Below are positions 27,461-37,480 of a stretch of 64,000 nucleotides of DNA, in pieces. The number at the start of each line of letters is the position of its first letter. The stretch's first letter is position 1. This DNA comes from Mesorhizobium alhagi CCNWXJ12-2 (GTDB lineage: Bacteria > Pseudomonadota > Alphaproteobacteria > Rhizobiales > Rhizobiaceae), in contig NZ_AHAM01000300.1 in assembly GCF_000236565.1 (NCBI RefSeq), positions 1 through 64,000 on the forward strand, in the 5' to 3' direction. A program made the translations under genes and the position numbers. Under the pieces are notes generated by a model. The model was not told the origin of the DNA. It saw nothing but the letters and a program-made list of their open reading frames with translations, and did no database searches.

Positions 27461-28585
27461 TCATGCTGCAAGGCGCGCGCCGAGATCCTCGATCATGCTC
27501 TGGCAGGCAGCAAGTTCGCCAATCTCGATATACTCGTCAGGACGATGTGCGCGGCCGATATTCCCGGGGCCGCAAATGATCGCGTCAATGCCGGCCTGCT
27601 GATAGAGGCCGGCCTCCGTGCCGTAGCTCACCGCAGAAAGTGGCTCCTGCCCCGTCAACTCGACCAGAAGGACTGCCAGATCACTCTCCTCGGCAAGCGA
27701 AAGCCCAGGGTAGGCGCTCAGCTCGCGCCACCCCACTTCAAAGCCGTTGTCGCGCAGAGCCAATAGCTGGGCTTTCACCGGCTCCAGCAGGGATGACGGG
27801 GAAACACCCGGCACAGCACGTACCTCGATATCGGCCGTGCAGCGGTCAGGGATGATGTTGACGGCCTGGCCGCCGGCGATAACGCCGACCTGCAATGACG
27901 AGTATGGCGGCGCAAAATCTTCGTGGAAGGGTCCGTTCGCCAGGGATTGGCCGTAGGCCACGACCCGAGTGATCAGGCCGGACATGGCGTGAACCGCGTT
28001 GAGTCCCAGATCCGGGCGTGAGGAATGTCCGGAGCGCCCGATCACCTCGAGCTGCACGGCAGCCTTGCCCTTATGTGCGCATACGGCCTGCATCCCGCTC
28101 GGTTCACCTATAACTGCTCCGAGGGGCCGCTCGCATAGACTCGGCAGCGCTGCGATGAGATGTGGAACGCCGCGGCCGCCCGCCTCCTCGTCATATGAGA
28201 ATGCAAGGTGAATGGGCCGTCGCAAATTCATGGTCGCTAGCCGCGGCAAGGCGGCCAGGGCGCAGGCAAGAAACCCCTTCATGTCAGTGGCGCCGCGACC
28301 GTAAAGCCTGTCGCCATTACGGCGCAAAGTGAACGGATCGGAGGTCCATTCCGATTCACCGGCCGGCACGACATCCATGTGGCCGGACAAGATGTACCCC
28401 CGGCCGTCGCGCGGGCCGATCGTCGCAAAAAGGTTGGACCGGTCACCTTCGGGGCCGGGATGGACCGACACGGCGGTGCCGGCTGCATCACAGTATCCAC
28501 GTATCCAATCGACGATCTCGCCGTTTGGCATACCCACAACAGTAGGAAATGCGATTAGCCTCGCGAGAATTTCTTCCACATTCAC
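27461..28585 (-). CDS. ArgE-like M20 deacylase (acetylornithine deacetylase family)
   Basis: A 374-residue M20 metallopeptidase. The likely start is the GTG at 28585 behind GGAG, because the preceding in-frame residues back to 28741 have no family character. Metal and catalytic sites are visible: [10 protein letters not shown] (His and Asp), [10 protein letters not shown] (bridging Asp), [10 protein letters not shown] (general-base Glu pair) and the C-terminal [16 protein letters not shown] (last His). The dimerisation domain lies between. It removes an acyl group from N-acyl amino acids, and so could undo the acetylation catalysed by the GNAT proteins here. It is the first gene of the 28585-26147 operon. 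Confidence 0.9.
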   Translation of the reverse strand: MNVEEILARLIAFPTVVGMPNGEIVDWIRGYCDAAGTAVSVHPGPEGDRSNLFATIGPRDGRGYILSGHMDVVPAGESEWTSDPFTLRRNGDRLYGRGATDMKGFLACALAALPRLATMNLRRPIHLAFSYDEEAGGRGVPHLIAALPSLCERPLGAVIGEPSGMQAVCAHKGKAAVQLEVIGRSGHSSRPDLGLNAVHAMSGLITRVVAYGQSLANGPFHEDFAPPYSSLQVGVIAGGQAVNIIPDRCTADIEVRAVPGVSPSSLLEPVKAQLLALRDNGFEVGWRELSAYPGLSLAEESDLAVLLVELTGQEPLSAVSYGTEAGLYQQAGIDAIICGPGNIGRAHRPDEYIEIGELAACQSMIEDLGARLAA

Positions 28586-28828
28586 GGGTACCGCTCCACT
28601 CGCGCAATTTGCTGCGTACAGACAATGTAACAGCCGGCGGGAGCATTCTCTGCCGAATGGCGGTGGGCTTTGGCTGAAGATTTCGAATATATGCCCGGAA
28701 CTAGCGAAACATGCTGGCCTTGGAGTGCGATGGTAGGGCAAAAGACGCCTGCGGCAGCATTGCAGCAGGTAGCAGGATCAAGGCATGCTCGTGGACTTGG
28801 GTATTTGCTGAAGGAGCGGATGAACTGA

Positions 28829-29707
28829 ATGGAGAGATCGGTGCGCCTGAAGTCCTTCGAATTGGTGGCGCGGGACATTAATGATGCCGACGTGGAGCTG
28901 CTGCACGCGCTCTCCATTTCAGTCGGCTGGCCTCATCGGCCGAAGGATTGGGACTTTCTGCGCCGTGTCGGCCGCGGCCTCGTTGCCGTAGACGGCATCG
29001 GACGCGTTTTCGGCAGTGCGATGTGGTTTCCTCATGGCGACGATTTCGCCACCATCGGCGTAGTGATCACAACGCCTCGCGCACAGGCGCAAGGAGGCGG
29101 CCGATGGCTCATGGAACAGGTGCTTGAACAGTGCGGCGATCGCAACTTGGCACTCAATGCTACCCATGCTGCCTACCCTCTCTACGTCTCACTGGGCTTC
29201 ACGACCGAGGCGATCGTATACATGCGCCAGGGGGAGGTTCCACAAACACTCTCGACAATGCCAGCCTTGGACGGTGAATTGCAGGCGCAATCCATGGACG
29301 GGCTGGAGGAGATCACGGCGCTGGATGCGCGCGCGTTTGGGACAAACCGCGAGAGGCTGCTCGCGTTGCTCTCAGCGGGCGCCACAATCTGCACTTTGAG
29401 CCGTGGCGGCGAGATCGTCGGCTATTCCATGCGTCGCGAATTCGGGCGCGGTCATGTGATCGGCCCCATAGTCGCGCGGAACGATGAAGACGCGGTCCAT
29501 CTCACAGCGGTGCATCTGAGAGATCTGTCAGGACGGTTCGTTCGCGTCGATACGCGCGAGAAAGATGGCATGTTTGCCGAGTTTCTTCAGCAGAGCGGCC
29601 TCGGCGTTGCCGAGACAGTTACAACCATGTCCAAAGGGCGGCGTTTCCTGAACCGGGAAACGGGTGAGTCGTGGATTTATGGATTGGCCGGCCACGCATT
29701 GAGCTGA
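28829..29707 (+). CDS. Two-domain GNAT-family N-acetyltransferase
   Basis: A 292-residue protein with the same bipartite plan as the gene at 5741-6607. The N-terminal domain has the acetyl-CoA loop AQAQGGGRWLM, and the second domain has GRGHVIGPIV and ends WIYGLAGHALS. Both paralogues share the YSMRREFGRG/YVIARRFGRG region and the ALWW/AMWF strand. It is divergent from the ArgE-like deacylase across 243 bases. Pairing an acetyltransferase with a deacylase could regulate acetylation of one amino compound; this is inferred from position only. Confidence 0.85.
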   Translation: MERSVRLKSFELVARDINDADVELLHALSISVGWPHRPKDWDFLRRVGRGLVAVDGIGRVFGSAMWFPHGDDFATIGVVITTPRAQAQGGGRWLMEQVLEQCGDRNLALNATHAAYPLYVSLGFTTEAIVYMRQGEVPQTLSTMPALDGELQAQSMDGLEEITALDARAFGTNRERLLALLSAGATICTLSRGGEIVGYSMRREFGRGHVIGPIVARNDEDAVHLTAVHLRDLSGRFVRVDTREKDGMFAEFLQQSGLGVAETVTTMSKGRRFLNRETGESWIYGLAGHALS

Positions 29708-29763
29708 ACACAGGAACTGCAAGACCCCGAACAGTCCTGTCAGCAGATCGTGACGCAGTGCCG

Positions 29764-29923
29764 TGCCCGACGCTCGTCGCATTCGTGTAGGCAATCTCTG
29801 GTTCTGGCATTGGCTTCGGGCCGGACAATATCTTCGTTGTGACCCAATCGGCCGTACATGGTTGGCGGGAGAGCATCGCTGTAACTCTGGCTATTTGCGC
29901 CGGTCTCATCTTACATGTCGCAT
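29764..29923 (+). pseudogene. LysE-family exporter, N-terminal remnant
   Basis: One frame reads TLVAFV, an in-frame TAG at 29788, then GSGIGFGPDNIFVVTQSAVHG and VTLAICAGLILHVA before a TGA at 29921-29923. The GPDNIFV motif and the following VTLAICAG segment are characteristic of LysE/RhtB amino-acid exporters. Only the first of the expected six membrane segments is present, with a premature stop and no continuation. It is a short decayed fragment. Confidence 0.65.
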
Positions 29924-30344
29924 GAGACCATCAGCTCGACGGTTTTCTCATCGCCGGTGTCGGCTTAAACGCCGGCCGCCCGCGGCCTCGTGCTGATTTC
30001 GTCATTGACCGTTTTTGGCGTTCCTCGGCGGCTGACCCGAAATTTCCGCAGCGTGAAGAAATTTTGTGAACGTGACACCCGTGCGGTTGGACCCCCCAGA
30101 GGCCCCAGAGATATGCACCCCCCTACCGGAGAAGCCGATTGCTGTTTCCGTGCTGGGGCGGTAAGGGATCGGCGGCCATAGCGGTTCCGCGAAATTGTTA
30201 TGGTCAGGCCCGATCATGCGCCCCTCTCCATTGCCAGCCTTGGTCGGGCCGCTCCTTCTGAAGGTTCATTGTGGCACTGCTGCCGTCGGGGTATACTAAG
30301 GGGCAGCCATGACGGGTTTCCGCAGCATGTCCACGTCGTGGCCG
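29924..30344. other. Intergenic stretch without a supportable gene
   Basis: No open frame with family character was found here. A 43-codon open frame at 30309-30440 runs through the hairpin described below and is not considered a gene. The motif TTGGTCGGGCC of the hairpin also occurs at 30240-30250. Confidence 0.4.
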
Positions 30345-30386
30345 GGCCCGACCAAAAAGCTAATCCCTCGTTGGTCGGGCCTTTTT
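30345..30386 (+). terminator. Rho-independent terminator-like hairpin
   Basis: An 11-base inverted repeat, GGCCCGACCAA and TTGGTCGGGCC, encloses a 15-base loop and is followed by T5. It ends just before the HNH remnant on the opposite strand, so it may be the terminator of the lost HNH unit or of an upstream plus-strand transcript. Confidence 0.7.
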
Positions 30387-30391
30387 GTAGC

Positions 30392-30580
30392 TCAGAACCT
30401 CTCCGCCATCCTGCTCGCCCTTGCCTTCGCCAGGGTATGATGACGGCCGCAGAGGCATTGGTGACGTCGAGTGGGTCACCGCCGTCCTTTCGTTCCCGGA
30501 TATGATCGACTGAGCTGTTCCACCCCAGCTTGTAGAACCAAGCCGCTTCGGTTCTTGCTGCCGCCGGCGCTCGTTGCGCT
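30392..30580 (-). pseudogene. HNH endonuclease remnant
   Basis: The minus strand encodes VDHIRERKDGGDPLDVTNA, which matches the core of HNH nucleases where the DH pair and the DGG turn build the metal site. After a frame change it continues with CGRHHTLAKARASRMAERF and a stop at 30392, matching the terminal CxxHH-type half of the motif. No start region or upstream zinc ligands are recognisable. It is therefore a broken small HNH gene, of the kind often found in phage or integrated elements. Confidence 0.55.
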
Positions 30581-30680
30581 TGGCTGCCCAAGGAAACGCC
30601 CGGGGTTGTCAGCCCCTGATGACCCAATGGACAACCGGCGCGACCTTACATATAGGCACGCGGTGGAAATGGGGACCCAT

Positions 30681-30854
30681 ATGCGCGAACAATTGATATC
30701 ACTCATGAAGCGGCTCAAGGACGAACAGCAGAGGCTACTTTTCGCCGCCGCGGAATCTGCGACGCTGCCAAGCCTCAGCACGATTCAGCGGGTGGCTGAT
30801 ATTGAACTCAATATCGCTGCGATTGAGAACACATTAGCCGAGTTGCCGTCCTGA
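30681..30854 (+). CDS. Small conserved-looking hypothetical protein
   Basis: A 57-residue protein starting MREQLISLMKRLKDEQQ, with an ATG at 30681 behind GGGGACC; an ATG at 30669 would add four residues. It is predicted largely alpha-helical, with two amphipathic stretches (residues 3-25 and 30-52) that could form a helical hairpin. The frame remains open upstream to 30471 but that part reads as unconserved low-quality sequence. No function is recognised and there is no partner gene; the region around is decayed. Confidence 0.45.
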   Translation: MREQLISLMKRLKDEQQRLLFAAAESATLPSLSTIQRVADIELNIAAIENTLAELPS

Positions 30855-31061
30855 TCTGAGACGAGCTACCGCGCTGCTCCACGCGTGGCGTTCTGCTTTT
30901 TTCGTTTATACGGGAAGGTGGCATCGCCATCCTAATTCCTTGGTGATGAGAGGGGGGCGAGATGGCAACCGACATGACAGCCCCCTTGCTGGAATGGCAA
31001 TTTGCCGTAGATGTATTCGGCAAATTGCCAATTTGCAATGACGGCAATCTTCGCTGAAAAC
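30855..31061. other. Intergenic stretch without recognised features
   Basis: Nothing was identified in this short stretch apart from an imperfect repeat of GGCAAATTGCCA around 31017-31030, a 12-base palindrome that could be an operator but has no intact neighbour to control. Confidence 0.3.
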
Positions 31062-31259
31062 ATGGTCGGGACGGTCGGAATACTGGCATATGGATCGTTG
31101 ATCGGCGATCCTGGCGACGAAATCGCGCCAATCATCACCTCGCGCCTTGCGTTCAGACACCGTTCCCCCGTGGAGTTCGCGGGCAAAGTCGAACGAGAAG
31201 GTGGGCCGACGCTGGTCCGAGCGAACACGGCTGCCCGGCAAGAGCTGAGGTACTCATAG
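31062..31259 (+). pseudogene. Gamma-glutamylcyclotransferase-like N-terminal remnant
   Basis: The frame starting MVGTVGILAYGSLIGDPG carries the YGSL glutamate/pyroglutamate-binding signature of the gamma-glutamylcyclotransferase/AIG2 fold, followed by SPVEFAGKVEREGGPTLVR, the second strand typical of small GGCT-like proteins. It stops after 65 residues, whereas family members have about 120-190. The missing part includes the catalytic glutamate region. It is a truncated remnant immediately before the sugar ABC operon on the opposite strand. Confidence 0.6.
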
Positions 31260-31309
31260 TCGAGCTCGATGCGACCGATCACGGATTCGGCCTCAAACGC
31301 GTGCGGCCG

Positions 31310-32257
31310 TTAGCCCGAGGGTTTGCGACCGCTGGCGATAGTGATAACCGCGATGATGATCATACCGGTGAGCACCATGCGGATACCGGCTCCGAAGCCG
31401 TAAGTGTTGAGCATGGTGACGAGCAGGAACAACAGCATGGCTGCACCCCACAGGCCCGGCAGATTGGCGAAGCCCCCCGCCACCGAGGTCCCGCCGATCA
31501 CCACGACGGCAATCGAGGCGAGCAGGTACTCCGCGCCCATGTTGAGTGCGGCGCCGCCGGAGAAGCCGGAGACCAGATAGCCGGTCAGGCCGGCGAACAT
31601 ACCGCACATGACATAGGTGGCGAAGCGCACGCGGTCGACCGGCAGGCCCGCAAGTCGCGCGGCGCGCGCGTTCTGGCCGATCGCCGTCACGGTCCGTCCG
31701 AACACCGTACGGTTCAGGATCACGCTCATCACGAACGTGATGACCATGCCGGCGACGGCAAGGAGCGGGATGCCCCACAGGATCCAAGTGGTGAAGTCGG
31801 CGAGCAGTGGTGGCGGCTTGATGCGCAGGCCCCGGCTATATGAGATGGCGGCGGACAGAAACAGGAAGCTGGACGACAGCGTGGCGATGATTGGCGGTAT
31901 GCGAAGCAACCGGATCAGCCCGTAGTTGAAGACGCCGACGCCGGCGCCGCAGCCGAGCGCGATCGCCAGCCCCGGCACGATCATCGCGTTGCTGCCGTCC
32001 ATGATCTTCATTGAGACCGCTCCGGCGAGTGTCATGGTGGCGGGAATGGAGAGGTCGACGTTGCCCGGACCGAGCGTGATGACATACATCTGCCCGATTG
32101 CTACCAGCACCGAGAAGGTGGCGAAGGACAGCGCAGCGGTCAGCACGCCGCCGCCGCCCAGCCCCTCGGTGAAGGCGATGGTGGCGAGCCAAATCGCCAG
32201 TGCCCCGGCATAGGCGCCGAGCCACGGTTTTCTGAGGATCTGGCGCAGCGCCGTCAT
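31310..32257 (-). CDS. Sugar ABC transporter permease (RbsC family)
   Basis: A 315-residue BPD_transp_2-family inner-membrane permease. Its ATG at 32257 overlaps the stop of the second permease gene, giving an operon order of binding protein, ATPase, permease, permease. Around eight hydrophobic segments are visible; LGPGNVDLSIPATMTLAGAVS near residue 60 and AIGQNARAARLAGLPVDRVR near residue 185 are the conserved family regions, the latter being the ATPase-contact loop. It would pair with the 32254-33197 product, which is frameshifted, so function of the complex depends on whether that frameshift is real. Confidence 0.92.
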   Translation of the reverse strand: MTALRQILRKPWLGAYAGALAIWLATIAFTEGLGGGGVLTAALSFATFSVLVAIGQMYVITLGPGNVDLSIPATMTLAGAVSMKIMDGSNAMIVPGLAIALGCGAGVGVFNYGLIRLLRIPPIIATLSSSFLFLSAAISYSRGLRIKPPPLLADFTTWILWGIPLLAVAGMVITFVMSVILNRTVFGRTVTAIGQNARAARLAGLPVDRVRFATYVMCGMFAGLTGYLVSGFSGGAALNMGAEYLLASIAVVVIGGTSVAGGFANLPGLWGAAMLLFLLVTMLNTYGFGAGIRMVLTGMIIIAVITIASGRKPSG

Positions 32258-33197
32258 AGGCCACTCGCCTCGGCGCGGTTTATGATCACGCGCAGCGCCA
32301 GCACCAGAATGAGGATGGCGCCCTGCGCGCCGATCTGCCAGTCGGGGTTGAGCCGCAAGAAGGACAGGAAGGACCCGGCAAGCGTCAGCGTCATGGCGCC
32401 GATGACCGCGCCGACCGGCGAGATGCGACCGCCCGTGAACTCTCCGCCGCCGAGGATAACGCCGGCGATCGAGAGCAGCGTATAGCGCAAGGCGATGTTG
32501 GCGTCGCCGGAAGTAGTGAGGCCGACCAGCGACAGGCCCGAGAACATGCCGAACAGCCCGGCAAACGCAAACATGATCACCTTGGCTTTCAGCAGCGACC
32601 AGCCGGCGCGCTCGACCGAGCGTGGATTGCCGCCCACGCCGCGCAGCACCACGCCCAGGGCGGAGCGCATCAGCCCGAAATGCACGACCACCGCGAGAGC
32701 GAGCAGGGCGTAGATCGTGAACGGCACCAGCGGCGTCTTCCAGGTCATCAGCGCTCGCAGCCAGTCCGGTGCCTTGCCGCCGGGCGTCGGCAGCACGAGG
32801 ATCGCCAGGCCGAGCCAGACAAAGGACATGCCAAGCGTCACGACGATGGATGGCAGGTTCCTGAGATGGATCAACGCGCCGACCGCGGCATAGATCAGAA
32901 TGCCCCGCCTGCCAGCGCCGCCATCCCGAGCAGCGGCTGCTCGGTGAGCCAGGTGGCCGCGACGCAGGCGACGAACCCGACATAGGCGCCGAGCGACAGG
33001 TCGAGATCGTTTACTGTGATGACGAACATCTGGGCGATAGTCGCAAAGGCGATCGGCAGCGCGAGATTGAGCAGCAGGTTAAGGCCGACATAACTCATGG
33101 CGCGCGGCTGCAGCCAGAATACCGCCAGCAGGATGGCGACGAAGGACAGCATTGGCAGCAGGATGCGGGCGTTGCGGGCCAGGAATGAGACTGGCAT
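32254..33197 (-). pseudogene. Sugar ABC transporter permease (RbsC family), frameshifted
   Basis: The ATG at 33197 overlaps the ATPase stop (TGATG). The first 99 residues (MPVSFLARN to MAALAGGAF) include the family segment VNDLDLSLGAYVGF. The remainder, beginning LIYAAVGALIHLRNLPSIV, is in another frame and runs to a stop at 32254 with RGVGGNPRSVERAGW. The break is at about 32898, where one base appears to be missing after GGGGCATT. All other parts are conserved and of normal total length, so this could be a very recent mutation or a sequence error. If real, the transporter would lack one permease. Confidence 0.85.
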
Positions 33198-34675
33198 CAG
33201 GCGGCAGCCTCGAAGGAGGAATGCAGCACCCGTTCCTCAATGATGGAGTCGCCCGAAAGCTCGTCAACGATGCGCCCGTTGCGGAACACATAAACCCGGT
33301 CGCAATGCTTCAACTCGTCCATCTCGGTCGTGTACCAGAGGAACGTGCGCCCCGCCGCCGCTTCCTGCCTCAGCATGCCGTAAACTTCCTGCTTCGTGCC
33401 GATGTCGACACCGCGCATAGGATCGTCCATGAGGATGATGTCGGCGTCAGAACCGAGGGCGCGAGCGAACAGCACCTTTTGCTGATTGCCGCCGGATAGG
33501 GAGAGGATAGGATTGGCCATGTCCGGCGTACGGATGCCGATCTTCTGCTTCCACTCCTCGCCCATGCGCGCTTCCGCGCGCGGATCGATTAGCCAGCCTT
33601 TGGTCAGCCGCGTCAGAGAACTGATGGTGGCGTTGCCGCAAATCGACCAGAGCGGAAACAAGCCGTCGGCCTGCCGGTCGCCCGCAACCATTGCCGTGCT
33701 GCCGGACACCGTGACCCCGGCCTGCGCCTTGCGCTGCCCATGGAAGATGCGGACCAACATTTCGGTCTGGCCATGGCCCCCGAGGCCAGCGAGACCGATG
33801 ACCTCGCCGCGGTTGGCCACCAGAGTGGTCGCGTCGCCCTGCACCGCGGGTGCCGCCGAGACCTTGAGTTCGACGGCGGCGGTTGCCGAGCGCTGCTCGC
33901 GCGGGGCCTGTTCCTGTGCCACGCTGCCCATGCTCTCGACGAGCGTGACCCGTGTGAAGTCGCGCGCCACACGGTCTGCGACAACGCCGCCGTCGCGCAT
34001 GACCACGATGCGGCCGGCGGTCGTCAGGATTTCATTGAGAAGGTGCGAGATGAGGATCACTGCGCCGCCGCCGGTGACGAAGTTTCGTACAAAAGCGAGT
34101 AACTGGCCGGCCAGCACGCCGTCCAGCGACGAGGTCGGCTCGTCAAGGATAACCAGCCGGACCTGCGTGTCGGTTGCCGAGAAGGCGCGGGCGATCTCGA
34201 CCATCTGCCGCCTCGCGATGGAAAGGTCGCCTACGAGCTGTGACGGGTCGATGTCATGGCCAGGAAAAATTGAGTCGAGCATGCCGCCGATCAGCGTTGC
34301 GGCGCGGCGGCGCCAGCCGATCCCCTTTAGCGGCGGATGCATGATTCGAGCGTTCTCGGCGACCGACAGGTTCGGGCAGAGCGACAGCTCCTGGAAGACG
34401 CAGCGTATGCCCAAGCGGTTTGCGGCGGCAACTCCATAGCGCTCGGAAACATCATCGCCCGAAACGAGAATGCGGCCGGCTGAAGCCGAAAGCGTGCCGG
34501 CGAGGATGTTCATCAGCGTTGACTTGCCGGCGCCGTTGTGCCCGACAAGGCCGAGGCACACGCCGGCCGGCACCGCGAGGCTGACCCGCGCAAGCGCGCG
34601 AACGGCGCCGAAATTCTTTTCGACGCCATCCAGATGAATGAGGACGTTATGATTGTTCTGCAACTGCATCTGCAT
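33197..34675 (-). CDS. Sugar ABC transporter ATP-binding protein (double domain, RbsA/XylG type)
   Basis: A 492-residue protein with two ATPase domains. The first has Walker [13 protein letters not shown] and Walker [12 protein letters not shown] but a degenerate signature (LSIARRQM). The second has a degenerate Walker A region ([11 protein letters not shown]), as usual in the family, and a good [13 protein letters not shown] signature with [10 protein letters not shown]. It powers uptake of a monosaccharide through the two downstream permeases. The start at 34675 lies 46 bases after the binding-protein gene. Confidence 0.93.
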   Translation of the reverse strand: MQMQLQNNHNVLIHLDGVEKNFGAVRALARVSLAVPAGVCLGLVGHNGAGKSTLMNILAGTLSASAGRILVSGDDVSERYGVAAANRLGIRCVFQELSLCPNLSVAENARIMHPPLKGIGWRRRAATLIGGMLDSIFPGHDIDPSQLVGDLSIARRQMVEIARAFSATDTQVRLVILDEPTSSLDGVLAGQLLAFVRNFVTGGGAVILISHLLNEILTTAGRIVVMRDGGVVADRVARDFTRVTLVESMGSVAQEQAPREQRSATAAVELKVSAAPAVQGDATTLVANRGEVIGLAGLGGHGQTEMLVRIFHGQRKAQAGVTVSGSTAMVAGDRQADGLFPLWSICGNATISSLTRLTKGWLIDPRAEARMGEEWKQKIGIRTPDMANPILSLSGGNQQKVLFARALGSDADIILMDDPMRGVDIGTKQEVYGMLRQEAAAGRTFLWYTTEMDELKHCDRVYVFRNGRIVDELSGDSIIEERVLHSSFEAAA

Positions 34676-34721
34676 CGGCCAGGCGGGCTGCCTGTCGAGT
34701 GGCTGCCCGCCTGGTCCAATA

Positions 34722-35732
34722 TTACATGCCGCCGATGACCTTCTGCGCGTCCTCGAGCGAATATTCGGTGTTGGCCACGCCGCCCGCTTCCGTATTGGCC
34801 AGGTTCTCCTCGAGATTCGCCTGGTCGATGCGCAGGAATGGCACGGTCAGATCCTTGGGTACGTCCTTGCCGTCCAGGATCTGCTGGGCAACCCAGAACG
34901 CCAGTGTCGAGACGCCGGGCGCGATCGACACCGACATGGTCTCGTAGCCGTTGGCGTCCTTCTGTTCCTTCCACCAGGCGAGTTCATCCTGGCGATTGCC
35001 CATGATGATGAGCGGTGTCGGCCGGTTCGCGGCTTTGAAGGCCTGTGCCGCACCATAGCCGTCGCCGCCCTGCGTCACGACCGCCTTGATCTCCGGCAGC
35101 GAAGGTAGAACGCCGGCAACAGCCTTCTGCGCGACATCCTGAGCCCAGTCGCCGTGAACCGAGCCGACAATCTTGAACTGCGGGTTCTCCGCCACGCCTT
35201 CGTGGATGCCTTTCGATATCTCGTCGTCGACGAAGACGCCGGCGAGGCCGCGGATCTCCAGCAGATTGCCGCCTTCGGGCATTTTTTCCTTCAGGTAAAG
35301 GACCTCATCCTTGCCCATCTGCTTGAAGTCGACGGCAATGCGCCATGCGCAGGGCTCAGTGACGATGCCATCGAAGGACACGACCGTTATGCCAGCGTCG
35401 CATGCCTCCTTCACGGCGCCGTTGAGCGCGTCCGGCGAGGCCGCGTTGATGACGATCGCATCATAACCCTGGAGGATCATGTTCTGAATTTGCGCCGCCT
35501 GCTCGGTTACCTGGTTCTCGGCCGTGGTGAACGCGTCAGCCGCAGCGACGACCCTGTCGGCGACTGCCTGCTTGGTGACCTTGTCCCAGCTCTTCAGCAT
35601 GGCCTGGCGCCACGAATTGCCGGCATAGTTGTTGGAAAGCGCGATCCGCTTGTCCGAGGTATCGGCTTGGGATGCGGTTGCCGCGAGGATGAACCCCGTG
35701 GCCAGAATTGCCCGATGCACAACTTTGTTCAT
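34722..35732 (-). CDS. Periplasmic sugar-binding protein (RbsB-like)
   Basis: A 336-residue Peripla_BP_4 protein. The ATG at 35732 is followed by a Sec signal peptide of about 23 residues ([18 protein letters not shown]) ending at SQA. The mature part starts with [15 protein letters not shown] and contains [21 protein letters not shown], the typical N-terminal lobe of ribose/xylose/galactose-type binding proteins. It is the first gene of the operon and faces the GntR gene across 155 bases. The sugar or sugar-acid bound is unknown. Confidence 0.92.
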   Translation of the reverse strand: MNKVVHRAILATGFILAATASQADTSDKRIALSNNYAGNSWRQAMLKSWDKVTKQAVADRVVAAADAFTTAENQVTEQAAQIQNMILQGYDAIVINAASPDALNGAVKEACDAGITVVSFDGIVTEPCAWRIAVDFKQMGKDEVLYLKEKMPEGGNLLEIRGLAGVFVDDEISKGIHEGVAENPQFKIVGSVHGDWAQDVAQKAVAGVLPSLPEIKAVVTQGGDGYGAAQAFKAANRPTPLIIMGNRQDELAWWKEQKDANGYETMSVSIAPGVSTLAFWVAQQILDGKDVPKDLTVPFLRIDQANLEENLANTEAGGVANTEYSLEDAQKVIGGM

Positions 35733-35887
35733 TACTTCCTCCCTTTGACGTCGTCGTCGCTGTTGGCGTGATCGACTGCCGGTTTGCTGCCTAATTGCGG
35801 ATTTGTGCAAATTGCCCGAACCCCTCCACTTCGGCCCGGGCCAAAGCCGCCATTGGCACGCGGCAATCAACCTACTAACATGCCAGT
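35733..35887. promoter_or_regulatory. Divergent promoter region between the sugar transporter operon and gntR
   Basis: A 155-base region holding both promoters and, by analogy with other GntR-controlled transporters, the operator. GAGGGAGGAAGTAATG marks the binding-protein start on the minus strand. No unambiguous GntR palindrome was found by eye. Confidence 0.5.
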
Positions 35888-36604
35888 ATGGGCGCAACTG
35901 AAGAAACGGGTCTGACGGTGGGCTCCCCCGTAGTGCGCATGACGCGGCCCTCGGGGGCTACAGCTCGGGTCGTCGACGGGCTGCGCCGCGCCATCGTCAA
36001 CCTGGAATTTGAACCCGGGGCCAAACTGGACAAGGCGGAGCTGACGCGGCGGTTCGGCGTGTCGCGTTTCCCGGTCGCCGAGGCGTTGAACCGCCTCAAG
36101 GAGGAGGGTCTGGTCGACATCCGCCCGCAAAGCGGATCCATCGTTTCGCGCATACGCCTTGCCGACGCGCGAGAGAATATGTTCCTCCGCCGCGCCCTGG
36201 AAGGGGAAGCAGTTGCGTACCACGCGCAACACCGCTCGAAAGAGCTGCTTTCAGCATTGCGGCTCAACATGGGCCAGCAGAAAGTAGCGATCGCTGGGGA
36301 CGAGCGCGCCCAATTCCACCGACTCGACCTAGAATTGCACGACCTGTTTGTCTCGGTGATCGGCTATCCGCGCGCACGGGCCGTGGCGGAGGGGGCGCGA
36401 TTGTCGCTCGACCGCGCCCGCCGGTTGCTGATCACACCGAGGCGCATTGCCCTGACCTTCAGGGAACATGCCGCAATCGTCGCGGCGATCGCCGCCGGCG
36501 ATGCCCTTGCTGCCCGAAAAGCAATGTCGGCCCATCTGGATTCGGTGATTGGTGAACTGGAAGACTTCGCCAGGGAATACCCGGCGTTATTTGACGGCAA
36601 CTGA
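35888..36604 (+). CDS. GntR-family (FadR subfamily) transcriptional regulator
   Basis: A 238-residue regulator with an N-terminal winged helix (TARVVDGLRRAIVNLEFEPGAKLDKAELT, then FGVSRFPVAEALNRLKEEGLV) and a C-terminal all-helical FCD ligand-binding domain in which HRLDLELHDLF and FREHAAIVAAI carry the histidines that usually hold a metal and a carboxylate effector. It is divergent from the sugar ABC operon and is likely to control it. FadR-type effectors are often sugar acids or hydroxy acids, suggesting the operon imports such a compound rather than a plain sugar; this is inference. Confidence 0.9.
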   Translation: MGATEETGLTVGSPVVRMTRPSGATARVVDGLRRAIVNLEFEPGAKLDKAELTRRFGVSRFPVAEALNRLKEEGLVDIRPQSGSIVSRIRLADARENMFLRRALEGEAVAYHAQHRSKELLSALRLNMGQQKVAIAGDERAQFHRLDLELHDLFVSVIGYPRARAVAEGARLSLDRARRLLITPRRIALTFREHAAIVAAIAAGDALAARKAMSAHLDSVIGELEDFAREYPALFDGN

Positions 36605-36963
36605 CTGGTGTACGAGGCCCCGCGCACGCTCCGGCAGAGAATATCTTGACGTGGTGAGTGCATTCGTCGGGCAGCCTTCAACGCGCTTGAAATCTTCCCA
36701 GTTGCATTGCAGCAGCCACAACGGGTCAGCTCCTTTTTGTGGAATCCGGATCCATGAATTCGTGCTAGCATTCCATGCCCGTCTTTCCTGCGCTGCTGAT
36801 CAAACTGTGAATATCCATGTCATTTCTTCTTCGTCCGCCATCGCCTCCCAAGCAGACATTGGCAGACAGCAGTGAGCGAGCGATGCCACGCCGGCCGCTC
36901 GTGAATTGAGTTTGGACCAACTTGCCGCGATGGCGAGGCTGCCCTCCGGGGTCTCTCAGCCCT
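36605..36963. other. Intergenic stretch without a supportable gene
   Basis: These 359 bases downstream of gntR hold only short frames with no family-like sequence. No hairpin with a T-run was recognised. Confidence 0.4.
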
Positions 36964-37480
36964 CACGCCTGACGCACACGCCATGCCAGCCAGGCGAGTG
37001 CAAAACCCTCGCTGACCAACCCGATGGCCAAAAGCGCTCCCAGCAGCCACGCTGCAGCGACGGGCATGCTGTCCCAGAGCACCAGCGCCAGCACGATGCC
37101 GACAATGCCGCTGAGGAGTACCCAGCCCCAATTCGGAAACGGCCTGATGGTCAGAGCGAAGATGACCTTCGACTGCCCTCCGCCATGAACAGTACGATCA
37201 AGAGAAGCGTCAGTGTCAGTAAGCTCTCGCCGGGGTTGCGCAGGAACAGCGCGCCGACTAGAACGAACAGCACGACCGAGAGGAGCTGAAGCCAGAATTC
37301 CGGCGCAGCCCCGGCGCCGAAGAGCCCCAGCGCCTGCACGACGCCGCAGAAGACGACCGCTGCCACCGCGACAGTACCGGGAAAATCAGCGCCAGTATGC
37401 CACGCTTTGCGAAGAACTCGTGGACCGTCGTCACGCCGGCTTTGACGCTAGGCTTATGCTTCTTCCAGACCTCCTTCTGA
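36964..37480 (-). pseudogene. HdeD-family (DUF308) membrane protein, multiply frameshifted
   Basis: Three adjacent frames on the minus strand make one HdeD-like protein: AKRGILALIFP, then GTVAVAAVVFCGVVQALGLF to LIVLFMAEG, then QSKVIFALTIRPFPNWGWVLLSGI to a stop at 36964. Each junction (about 37384 and 37173) is explained by one missing base. HdeD proteins have six short membrane segments in about 190 residues, and roughly that content is present. The start codon region is unclear. HdeD relatives are envelope acid-stress proteins, fitting the stress cluster to the right, but this copy is broken. Confidence 0.7.

Noticed and set aside
31310-32983. Apparent 557-residue permease fusion
   Set aside because: The first half is an out-of-frame reading of the neighbouring permease; the real gene begins at 32257 where family sequence starts and the ATGA overlap lies.
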